DNA of 64,000 nucleotides from assembly GCF_038396675.1 (NCBI RefSeq), contig NC_088933.1, positions 43,073,501-43,137,500 of the forward strand, written 5' to 3'. The position numbers and the translations under genes are program-made. Origin of the DNA: Hydra vulgaris. Its lineage: Eukaryota > Cnidaria > Hydrozoa > Anthoathecata > Hydridae. The notes beneath the pieces are model-generated. The model did not search any database. It was not told the DNA's origin and was given only the letters and a program-made list of their open reading frames with translations. Positions 49,000-62,511 of this stretch are shown here, piece after piece (position 1 is the stretch's first letter; every line of letters starts with the position of its first letter).

Positions 49000-51710
49000 T
49001 TTTAAATTTATATTTTTTAAATGGAAACTAATCGATTATTTAGGAATAATTTTGATAATAGCGCTTTTAATAATATTGACATAAATAATCTTGAACCTTT
49101 CCTAATAAACAAATATATACTGCTAAAAAATCAATCAGATATAAATATCAAATTTTATAATGATGATGAGGGATTATTAAATATAAGTCCTTATTACTAT
49201 AGTTCAGATATCTCAAGTATTACTGCTGACACAAATTCACCTGCATTATCTATCCTACACCTTATTATAAAGAGTCTCAAAAAAATTTTTGAGAAAATTA
49301 AACAATTTTTATTTAGTGTCAAAATTAACTTTCAAATTATGTCTAACCAAAACATAGTGCCGCAAAAAGGAAATTGAAAACAATTCTAATTTTCAACTTA
49401 ATAATTATAAAGTTTTTTATCAAATTAGAGACTCTGAAAAAACAGGTGGAGGATTGTGCATTTTTATCCACAACTCTTTAGATTCCTAACTACGCAAAAA
49501 TTATTTTGCTGTTTCGCACAATTTTGAATCAATTGTTGTAAACAGTTGTAAATTTTGAATCAATTGAAGTTTTGAATTTTGAATCAATTGAAACAAAACT
49601 TGCAAGAACGTAGTTGTTCACATCAAATACAGGCCTTCCGGTAATAAAGAAGCATTTAATAAAGAAATTAAAAGCTTAATTATAAGCGAAGAACATGTGG
49701 CAAATGCGTTTACTTTGTAGGCGATCTGAATTAAGATTTGCCTTAACACAACAAAAACAAAGACGTCAAATCTTCTTTCAATATTATGTTTCAAAATGGA
49801 TTTATTCCAACTATAAATAAACCTACTCGAATTACAAAAAATACTGCAACTTTAATTGATCAAATTATAAAAAATAATTTCAAAAACATAAAAATTAAAA
49901 CTAGAATATTTATTACCTAATAGAATTATTTATTAATATTGATTAAATATTTTCTGATCATTTTCCGGTTTTTATAACAGTCCAATAGTCGTTAAATAAA
50001 CATTCTAAAAAAGTAAAAACTAAAAAACGAGTAATTAAGGACGCTTCTCTTGTGACATTTTTATTAACATTTTATCGATAACAAACTGGGAATCTGTTTT
50101 GAAAACAAAAAATGATAATGAAGCTTATGATAAGTTCTATCATATACATGAATGTCACTACAATAAAGCATTCCCAATTACAACTAAATTTATTAAAATA
50201 AAAACTCTACAAAATCCCTGGATAACACCCGTAATCAAAAAATCTTCGAAAAAAAAGCTACGATTGTATGAGAATTCATTAAAAAAAGAACTTTTAAAAA
50301 TGAAACAAACTATAATCGTCTTTTTGAGACGATTGTAAAGCGCTCAAAAAAGTTTCACAGTAGTAGCTAATTGTTAAAAGACAAAAATGATATACAAAAA
50401 ACTTGGAGCATAATAAAAGAGGTTATAGGTAAAAAAAAAATATGAATATTAGTCGTTTACCAAAAAGACTAATTATAAATGACTGTGAAATTATTAACGA
50501 CGCAATAATTGCTTATTTGTTTAACCATGCATTTGTTAGCACCGGTCCAAGTTTAGCATCAAAAATAAAAAAAAAGTAAAACTTGCTTCAAATTATACCT
50601 AAACTCTTATAATAATACAATGGACAATAATATGCTAACAGAAACAGAATTGCTTGATGCCATGTACTTACTAATACCAAATAAAGGTAATGGAGTTGAT
50701 GATGTAAGCAGTAATGTAGTAATTAAATCAATGCCTTATTTAAAAAATTCCGCTTTTGCATATATTTACGCTCTCTTTAAACCAAGGAATCTTTCCCGAT
50801 AAACTTAAAGTTGCAAGGGTAATACCTTTACTTAAATCAGGAGATAAGACTATTGTCTCCAATTACAGGCCTATCTCCATACTATCATGCTTTTCAAAGT
50901 TATTAGAACATATTATGTATAAAAGATTGCATTACTTTTTAGATGTAAACAATATTCTCTATACTAAGCAATTTGGATTTAAAAAGAGCCACTCTACTGA
51001 TCAGGCTATTGTTCATCTTGTTCATGATACCTTTAATCATTTGATAAAAATAAATATACATTAGGTGTGTTTATTGATCTTAGTAAGGCTTTTGACACTG
51101 TTAATCATTACATTTTATTAACAAAATTAGAAAACCATGGTATTAAACATATAAATATTGCGTAGTTTAAAAGCTATTTGTCAAATAGAAAACAATACAT
51201 TTCATATAATGAAGGTAAAACAACTAATATGAACATAACATGTGTGGTTCCACAGGGATCTATATTAGGACCACTCCTATTTCTCATACCCAGTATTCAA
51301 AATAAATCAGAATAGATATCTAACCAGATTTTCAAATAACAGTTATATTCAACCCAAAAGCTATTTAGCGGCGACTGAATTTTCAATTTCTACTAGAAAG
51401 CCGAAATTATGGAATAAAATATAAACTAATGAACTTAAAACAATTGCTACGCTTAGTGAGTTTGAAGTATTTAATTGAAGCAAAAACTACTGATGAACGA
51501 CCTAGCGCTCAGCTTTTTCTGAAGTTTTAATGATTGCTACTGTTAAACATACTCAACAATTAGAGGTTTGTCATTATCGGTTTAACAATCTTAGAAAAGG
51601 ATTGTGCCACTTTTTTTTTTTTTTTTTTTTTTTTTGTTTTATTCAATTTTTTTTTGTTCTTTAATCCTTACAAACTCGTAAAATATAATAGAATCTTTAC
51701 AGAGTAAGTA
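49000..51710 (+). mobile_element. CR1 LINE, decayed, with internal deletion
   Basis: ORF2-type text begins at ATG 49021 (METNRLFRNNFDNSAFNNID), enters the endonuclease at ALSILHLIIKSLKKIFEKIK, and then breaks repeatedly. Later pieces: FVGDLN, FIPTINKPTRITKNTATLID (49800-49870), LQNPWITPVIKKSSKKK (50205), LNQGIFPDKLKVARVIPLLK and NYRPISILSCFSKLL (50756-51064), [13 protein letters not shown] (51070) and PQGSILGPLLFLI (51255). The text then jumps to YLTRFSNNSYIQPKSYLAAT (51310), so the FADD-to-thumb region is deleted near 51290. The 3' side ends in T-rich DNA at 51610-51660. Confidence 0.8.
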
Positions 51711-51800
51711 TAATTAAAAAAAAAAAAATTTACAAAGTTACGTTGTACAAAAAAATATATAAAGTAAAACTGTAAAGTATTAAAAATTACTTCAAAGAAC

Positions 51801-51846
51801 GCGGAAAACTTGCAGAAGACCGACGGTCTTGTCATCAAGAAACCGC
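51801..51846 (-). other. CR1 3' UTR stem-loop
   Basis: Minus strand: outer GCGG/CCGC and CTTG/CAAG pairs and an inner AAGACCG/CGGTCTT stem, the same plan as in the copies at 21371 and 26093. Confidence 0.6.
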
Positions 51847-52937
51847 TATGCGTTACTAATATTTTTGGATGCTTTTGTTTAAAATAAGTTTATATATATA
51901 CTTTTTTAAAAAAAACAAAAAAATGTTATCGGTTTTTGGCAGAATAAGAATAAAAATCCAAAATGCAAAAAACAAAGTATGCAGACAAAAAGAAGTTTTT
52001 AATTTTATTTCAATACACATTAATATAAGTAGGTACACAATTTGCTAAATAGGTAAATTGCTAAATAGGTAATATATAGTCGTTCGAGTGTTGATAAATA
52101 AGCCTATTATTTGCTTTTGTATTTTTGTTATTTCTGTTGTTTTTGAGTTATTTAGAGTTTTTTGGGTTATTTAGAGTTTTTAGAGTTATTAGAGTTTACA
52201 TTAGTTTCGGAACAAAGTTAGTTTTATACATAGTTTTAAATGTTTTTGGGTTAATAAAATTTTATAAAGTTGTTATTGTTTAAAATGAAACCTTTTAATA
52301 ACGTTTTCAGAGTATTTAAGTTATTCGAGTTTTCCAGTTGAGTATTTTTTGATATTAATTTATTATATAGATAAGGACCACGGTACGAAGTGGAAAAATG
52401 CGAGAGATTTGTTTTTTTAAAAGGTACGTTGAAGTTTCCCGTTCCTCTGGTATGGTATCAATTTTTGCTATTTTGGAAAAAATTCTTTGAAAAGTAAGAA
52501 GGAACAAGTCCAAGTTTATATTTGAGCATAAATAACAAATTTTGGAATATATTGATTTGATATACATTTAATGCTTTCAAATTTTTTAAAAGTGGCTCAG
52601 CATGCGAGAGTCTATCATTAATAAAAACTATTCTTGCAGCATATTTTTGTTTTCGATATAGTGTGGTTAGTTTGGATCTATGAATGCTCACCCATGCAAC
52701 ATTAGCGCATATGTAGTAGCTTTGTATAAACGAGAAGTATAGAAACTTTAAATTATCAGGAGACAGTATAGAACTAGCTTTGTAGAGGATACCAATGTTT
52801 TTTGATATTTTGGTATTTAATATATGTGATTTCCATGAGGTGTTCTCATCAATAAGTATTCCTAGAAACTTAGTTGCTTGGGTTCTCTCTATTTCTTTAG
52901 TATCTATATTTAGCGAAGGTAAATCGGGTGGTATTTT

Positions 52938-53888
52938 TTAAAGGTTAGAATGAAAAAGAATGTATTTGGTTTTTTCTGTGTTTAACGATAATTTGTTAGA
53001 TTTTAACCAACTGTTTATTTTTTCAAGTTCAGTATTTGTAGCTTCATAAAGTTCTGTAATTGATGAGGATGCATAAAATAAATTGGTGTCTTCCGCAAAC
53101 ATTATGAAATCTAATTTACTTGAGGCTTTAGGAAGATTGTTTATGTATATTAAAAACAAAAGAGGTGCAAGAGAGGAACCTTGGGGGACACCGCATTTTA
53201 TTTTGAGTAATTTTGAAAATTTTTTTCCATGAACAATAACGCATTGTTTTCTGTCTAGTAGAAAATTTTTGAACCAGTTTAGTGCAACACCTTTTATCCC
53301 ATATTTTTCCATTTTCCTAATTAAGATAGCGTGATCTACCGTGTCAAATGCCTTAGATAAATCAACAAAGACTCCAAGGACGTATTTTTTGTTTTCAAAG
53401 GAGTCATTTATATTATTTATAAGATCAAGAATTGCGTGTTCGGTTGAATGTTGCTTTTGGAAGCCAAACTGTTTTTCATTTTGGATTTTGTTATTTGTTA
53501 GATATTTATACAGTTTATTGTATATTACTCTCTCCAAAAGTTTTGAAAATACAGGTAGCACTGAGATAGGTCTGTAGTTATTTAGTGTAAATGCATCACC
53601 GGTTTTTAATATTGGTATTACCTTAGCTATTTTTAATTTATTCGGTACGGATCCTGTAATAATTGAAGATTTAAAAATTTCATGGATTGGTTGTTTTATC
53701 TCCGGAAACACATTTACAACTATATAGCTACAAATGTCGTCTATCCCAGGGGCCTTATTCGTCTTAAGCGAGTTTTTTGCAATTTCTAGTTCTTCATGGT
53801 TTAGTTCAGCGAAAATATTTAAACAGAAATGTTGGTTTGTGACATAGGTTTCGAAGGAGATATCAGGGCATTGAATTTTTGAAGCCAT
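52938..53888 (-). pseudogene. CR1 reverse transcriptase domain with altered active site
   Basis: 316 residues open: [69 protein letters not shown] and then FAEDTNLFY where CR1 enzymes have FADD. The first Asp of the catalytic pair is Glu, which should abolish polymerisation. The frame also ends early and resumes only at 52691, so this is part of a dead ORF2. Confidence 0.85.
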
Positions 53889-54738
53889 ATTAGAGCCTAT
53901 GTTTGCAAAAAAGCTATTGAAGTTTTCAACGATAGAAGTTTTGTCGATATATTCAGTTTCGTTAGCGATAATTTTACATAAATTATTTGATTAAGTATAG
54001 TTTTTACCTATTATTTCTTTCAATATCTGCCAGGTTTTTTTAATATCACTTTTGCTTTTTTGTACTTGTTTTGAATAATATACTTTTTTTGAATTTTTTC
54101 TAATTTTTTCAAACAGATTTTTGTATTCTTTGTATGTAGTTAAGTTAGTTTCGTTTCTATTTTTTAAATATTTGATATAGAGCTTTTGCTTTATTTTTGA
54201 TGATTTTCTAATCCCCTTAGTTATCCATGGGCAGTTTAGATACTTTAGCTTTATTTCTTTCTCTTCAACAGGAAAATGTTTATTGTAGTGATCTAGATAT
54301 TTACAAATAAATATTTACAAATAAATTGTATGCGGAATTTGTGTGTCCAAGGATACATTCTTGATACACTTTATCCCAATTTACTACCGATAGCGAGTCT
54401 TTAAAATTTTTAATAGAGAACTGATTAATTTTTTTTATATATACTTTAGTTTTAGGATTGTTATAGGTTCTTAAATCTTGAGATAATAAAAAATAAATAG
54501 GAAAATGGTCTGATAAATCAGTTTTGATAATTCCTGTTTTTAAAGAAGTTTCGAGAAATGTATTTGTTAATATATTGTCTATTGCAGAGACGGAGGTTGG
54601 GGTTATCCGAGTAGGTTTGTTAATGATTGGAAGGATACATAATTGAAACAGATTATCAAAAAAAAGTTTAGTAATCGCGTTTTCTTTGTAGTTTAGACTG
54701 TTAATATTTAAATCTCCTATAAAGAAAATATTTTTTCC

Positions 54739-55065
54739 CTAGTCATTTATTTTAAGAAAGATTTCATTTAAAAAATTTGAAAATTTAGTTATATCACCTT
54801 CTGGAGGTCTATAGCAAGCGGAAATTATAATATTTTTTGATTTATTACCCGTTATCTCAATAGTAAAGACTTCGCTATCCGTGTCTGAGATGGAGAGGTC
54901 TGGTCTTACTTTAAACACTTGATTATCTCGGATATACGTTGCGATCCCTCCTCCCCTTTTGTTTGTTTTTCTTTCAATAGATATTAGTTTATAATTTGGA
55001 ATTAAAAAATTTGTGATCGTTTGAAATAATTCATCAGAACACCACGTTTCAGTTATGCAAATCAT
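54739..55065 (-). pseudogene. CR1 endonuclease segment
   Basis: 108 residues from ICITETWCSDELF to CYRPPEGDITKFSNFLN. It contains the catalytic Glu in ITETW. The GDFN and SDH motifs lie beyond a stop (TAG near 54739). It belongs to the broken ORF2 above. Confidence 0.8.
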
Positions 55066-55369
55066 ACTGAATGAGTAGTTGCAATCTATTAGAAAGTGTT
55101 TTAGTTTATCAAAATTCTTATTTACACTTCTTATATTTATGTGTATTGCAGTAAAATTATTTTTTAAAGTTTCGAGTTCAGTTTTAAAAGTTTCTATTTC
55201 AAAGTATTTCGAATCAAAATTATTTCTGTGAAAAATTTGCGAATCAGACTCCTAAAAATCACTTAGTAAAATATTATTATCAGTTTCGAAGACGTTGCAA
55301 CGCAGCGTCTCAAAATCTTTTGTTTTCGTTAGTCGTTGTGTAAAGTGCGGTAAATTAAAACGTCCTAGT

Positions 55370-55790
55370 CCAGCAAACATGTCAGCGTTGAATCAACGTT
55401 GAAAACCGGTCGCAAAAGATGTTGCGGAAACGTTGACAAAGTAATCGATTTTGCAAAGATATGTAACGCTGTTTAATAGACGTTGATTAAACGTTATTGC
55501 GTAACGTTGAAAAAACGTTACTAAATGACGTTACAAAAGCGTCGCAACTAAACGTTGAAAAAGCGTTACATAAAAAGCGTTGAATAAACGTCGCAACTTA
55601 GCGTTGAAAAAACGTTACCTAAAAACCGTTGCATAAACGCTGTTAAAGTAGTCTATTTTGCAAGGATTTGTAACGTTGTTAGTAAAACGTCGATTTAACG
55701 TGACTCAAAAACGTCGAGTAAAGGTTGAAATATAACGTTGAATCAACGCTTAAATGCGCTGTATAAAATATCGCAAAATATTATTAAACG
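55370..55790. repeat. ACGTTG-rich array, copy 1
   Basis: It starts CCAGCAAACATGTCAGCGTT and then carries at least 15 CGTT tetramers in AACGTTGAA, AGCGTTACA and AACGTCGA contexts, about every 15-25 bases. It is far richer in CG than its surroundings. Its first roughly 43 bases recur at 63610. No open frame runs through it. The spacer 55791-56182 has nothing else. Confidence 0.75.
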
Positions 55791-56182
55791 TATTTACACG
55801 TGGCTATAATATATATTGAATTGACAAATAAAACTAAATTGTAAGTTGAACTCTGCCCTCGCAATATTTCCAAAATCAATTTTTAATACAAACAGTAATA
55901 TACAATGACAAATATAAAAAAGCTTAACATAAACAATTTATTGATATATATATAAAAATATAAATATTTTCTTTAAAATTTATGTGTGTAAGTGTTTGCA
56001 TATATATTTATGCAATATATAAAAATACAATTAACAGGATATCGTATCGATAGGCCAGGATATCATTGAGATACAGAATCTAAATCAAAAAATCAAAACT
56101 TGTACCATTAGTAGTCTGAAGGCAAATGTAAAAAAAAAATGCTATTAAATTAGTATAATTATTATTAAACTTAAAAAATAAA

Positions 56183-56419
<237 letters not shown>

Positions 56420-56579
56420 ACTTATTTATATATATAATTTATAATTATAGGTTCAGGTATCACTCCATTGACTAGTTTTTAACTATATGAGTGACACCTA
56501 ACCTCATTTATATGAGTTTATAAATATTATTGTAAATTTTCATATTTTATGGTTAAATAAATGGATCATTATTATTATA

Positions 56580-57823
56580 ACGTCTGTTCACAAAAAATCC
56601 GGACTGATTTCAAATGTACACAAATTGTTCGAAATTTCGAATTTTCGATTCGAAATTTTTAAATTTAATCGGTCAACAACAACAGTTTCATTTTGTGGCA
56701 AAATTGAGTTTAAATAATTAATTCAAATAAACATGGAGCATCTAAAAGAGAACGATGTTAGAAATGTGATTGGAAATTTTTATAAACAAAACATAAACAG
56801 TGGAAAGAAATTTACAGTGGATCATTTTAAGAAAATGGGAATCGCTAAATCTACAATTTATGACATAATTAAAAGGTCTGAAAATAATTTGCCAATGAAT
56901 AGAAAAATCGGTTGCGGCAGAAAACCTTTTCAAATTACACCAGAAAAGAGAGAGTCCATGATTGCAAGAGCAGAAGAGAGAATCGGGATTTCGCAAAGAA
57001 AATTGGCACTAAAATATAAGATAAGCGTTTCATACGTAAATAGATTATTAAGTATGCATGGACTAAAGTATACTAAAAGAAAAAATGCACCAAAAACAAC
57101 AGAAAAGCAAGAAATTAAACAAAAGAAAAACTTATTAAAACTATCAAAAACTTTTTTCAAGCCATCAAATGAGTTTGAAATCATCATGGACGATGAATCT
57201 TATTTCTGTGTAAATGGTGCAAATTGTTCACAAAACTCTGGCTACTATACAAAGGAAAGTTCTCAAACTGATCCTAACATTAAACTCAACTTCGAAAAAA
57301 AGTTTGACGAAAAAGTTCTCGTTTGGATTACAATCAGTCGTTTTGGTTATTCATCGCCTCATTTTGCTGTAAAAAACTGTGCACTGGATGCAAAAACTTA
57401 TTCTAAAGAATGTATTACAAAAAGACTTCTTCAATTTATAAATTCCAAGCTTCAAAACATGAAAATTTTATTTTGGCCTGACGGAGCGAGATGTCATTAT
57501 GCAAAACACACATTAGAAACTTACAACACTTTAGGTATTAACTTTGTCGACGCTAAAGATAACCCCCCAAATGTACCGCAGTTAAGGCCAATTGAAAATT
57601 TTTTGGCACATTTAAAAGCAAAAGTTTATGGAAATGGATTTACTGCGAAAAATCTTGACCACCTTAAGAATAGAATTTGATTAAAGTTGAAAGAGTTTGA
57701 TCCAGACTACTTTTTCAACCCAATGGATTCATTCAAAACTAAAGTTCGAAAAGCCGCTGATTTAGGACCACTTTCGGTTATAAAATAGTTAACAATGTCC
57801 AGTCACTCATTTTAGTTAAAATT
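56580..57823 (+). mobile_element. Tc1/mariner-type (DD37E) transposon, copy 2, right end lost
   Basis: The left inverted repeat CGTCTGTTCACAAAAAATCC follows a TA at 56578-56579. Sequence follows copy 1 closely up to TTTAGTTAAAATT at 57823 and then passes into TATATA, so the right inverted repeat is missing. Confidence 0.9.
56733..57790 (+). pseudogene. DD37E Tc1/mariner transposase, nonsense mutant (copy 2)
   Basis: 315 residues are open to a TGA at 57678-57680. In copy 1 the same codon is CGA, and coding sense continues here to about 57788. Catalytic residues are D154 (IMDDESYF), D250 (LFWPDGARC) and E288 (LRPIENF), spacing 37. Copy 2 lacks the frameshift of copy 1, and copy 1 lacks this stop. 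FLAHLK replaces FWAHLK after the catalytic Glu. Confidence 0.9.
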
Positions 57824-57856
57824 TATATATATATACATATTTATTTATTTATTATA

Positions 57857-58303
57857 CAGTAAACTCCGGGTTATACGAAATGGCACTTATTAAAATTGTC
57901 TGCTTATTCAAAGCAATTTTTATTTCCTCTGAATTTTCTTTAACAAACTCATGCAAATGCTGTTATGCAGAAATGCAGTTATTCGAACCTGCAGTTGTTT
58001 AAAATTTCAGTTATTCGAAACAATTTTTGCTTCCCTTAAAGATAAAAAAACACATTTAAGGACCAAAAATAAATAAAAAATGGACTATATCTTCAATGAA
58101 TTGTAAAATATTTATTATTTTACAAGGATAAAACTGAAGTAGCACCAAATTCCAAGGGTCTTTTTCTTTTATACTTTCTACTTTTATTAAAATTTGAAAG
58201 AAACTTAAAGTAGGTCATTTTAAAGAGCATATTCAGTTATTAGAGTTTCAGGTTATTCGAAATAAATTCTTATACCCCTTGGAGGTTCGAACAACCGGAA
58301 ATT

Positions 58304-58307
<4 letters not shown>
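57857..58307. mobile_element. Pogo/Tigger-type MITE
   Basis: After a TA, the left end reads CAGTAAACTCCGGGTTATAC. The right end is a diverged inverse (GGTTCGAACAACCGGAAATT, then TACT) before TATATA. Inside, TTATTCGAA-type text recurs (AGTTATTCGAA, GGTTATTCGAA), typical of pogo-type ends. It has no coding capacity. Confidence 0.65.
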
Positions 58308-60435
<2,128 letters not shown>

Positions 60436-60483
60436 TTTTTATTGTTAGAGTTCTAAATTTATTAAAAATATTAATGCTATACA

Positions 60484-60722
<239 letters not shown>

Positions 60723-61306
60723 ATAAATTAACTAAATTAAACTTACTTGAATAGTTGTAACTATAAACCATCAATTTAAATCATATAATGTACTTTGTTC
60801 ATAAGATGGAAACCAGTTAAAACCATATCATTCCTCTATCTTTGATCCACCAGAACTTTACTAAATAAACTTACACCTAAAATCAAATTATCACATGTCA
60901 AAAAAATTTGAACAGTATTATTAAAATCAGTTATGACTAATAATTAATATTAAGTTTTATATATTCTTCACCATAAAAAAAGTTAAATGCAAAGAGAAAT
61001 ACAATCATTCACTGACATAACTACTTTCGTTCTTTTTTGGAGTCCTCTGTAGTCGTAAAATTAAATCCTTCGCCTATTTCTTTATCTAATAATAGATACT
61101 TTTAAGTAATTATTTAGTAAAACAAATATAAACAAAAATGTAAAAACTAAAATGTAGACCCAATGCAAACAAATTACAATATATATCTAGCAATCATAAT
61201 GCAATAAACAGAATCAAAATTTTACTTATCCCAAAATAAAAATAAGACTTATTAGATGTTTATTTGATATAGTACTTCACCATTAATATAAAACTATAAC
61301 AGTTTT

Positions 61307-61312
61307 TTTATT
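61307..61312 (-). terminator. Poly(A) signal AATAAA
   Basis: AATAAA on the minus strand, 40 bases past the stop codon of the exon at 61352. A second AATAAA lies further downstream. Confidence 0.5.
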
Positions 61313-61351
61313 CATATAAAACAATTAAAATAGCAATGAGTACTGTAAAAT

Positions 61352-61506
61352 TTAATGACCTCCAGTAACTTTAAATCTTTTTACTCTAAGCGTGGTCCAT
61401 GAATAATCAATTGGAAAACTATTATAGGCAGCTTTCATTGCATGAACACCAGTTGACAAAAATAACCAACCATCTTCTACCCAACAACATAGAGCAACTG
61501 CCTCTG
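61352..61506 (-). CDS. Terminal exon of an unidentified host gene
   Basis: A minus-strand frame of about 51 codons ends in TAA at 61352-61354. Residues include ALCCWVEDGWLFLSTGVHAM and SWTTLRVKRFKVTGGH at the end. The composition (Trp, Cys, Gly, Val) is unlike the Lys/Ile/Asn/Tyr frames of non-coding DNA here. A possible acceptor AG lies at the upstream edge (61507-61508 on the plus strand), and TAA in frame just beyond makes a splice necessary. A poly(A) signal follows. Other exons are not in view upstream (61520-62511 is mostly TA arrays), so they may lie beyond long introns or outside the window. I do not recognise the family. Confidence 0.5.
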
Positions 61507-61597
61507 CTTCAATGTGTTTTTAAAATAAACAACTTAAGCCCAAGATTGTGAAGTCATTGTAATAGATCATCTAAAAAAAAGGAATCAATTGTTTTAT

Positions 61598-62204
<607 letters not shown>

Positions 62205-62511
62205 TAATTACATGCATTAATACATAATATTAAAATAAATAAAAATACATATTAAAGGTATGTGATAAATAATAAATGTTAGAATTATATATACAACACT
62301 AACTCTAAAATTAGGGCTACAAATATAAACATTATATAAACATATATAAAATGTATATATTTCTTTTATATATATTCATAAATTTACCCATATATATATG
62401 CATAAATACATATTATTAAAATAAATAAAAATATATGATAAAGAATAAATGTTAGAATTAAATATACAACACCAACTCTATAATTAGGACATAATACTTT
62501 TCCTATTAAAA

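Larger units (their letters stand above)
51725..55370 (-). mobile_element. CR1 LINE, nearly full ORF2, broken
   Basis: The minus strand reads the start of ORF2 near 55370, the endonuclease (HINIRSVNKNF, ICITETW, GGGIATYIRDN, ACYRPPEGD) at 55150-54739, a broken linker, the reverse transcriptase at 53888-52938 and the C-terminus at 52691-52380. The 3' UTR with hairpin runs to about 51725. It lies tail to tail with the plus-strand copy at 49000. The 5' end stops at the ACGTTG-rich array. Confidence 0.85.
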
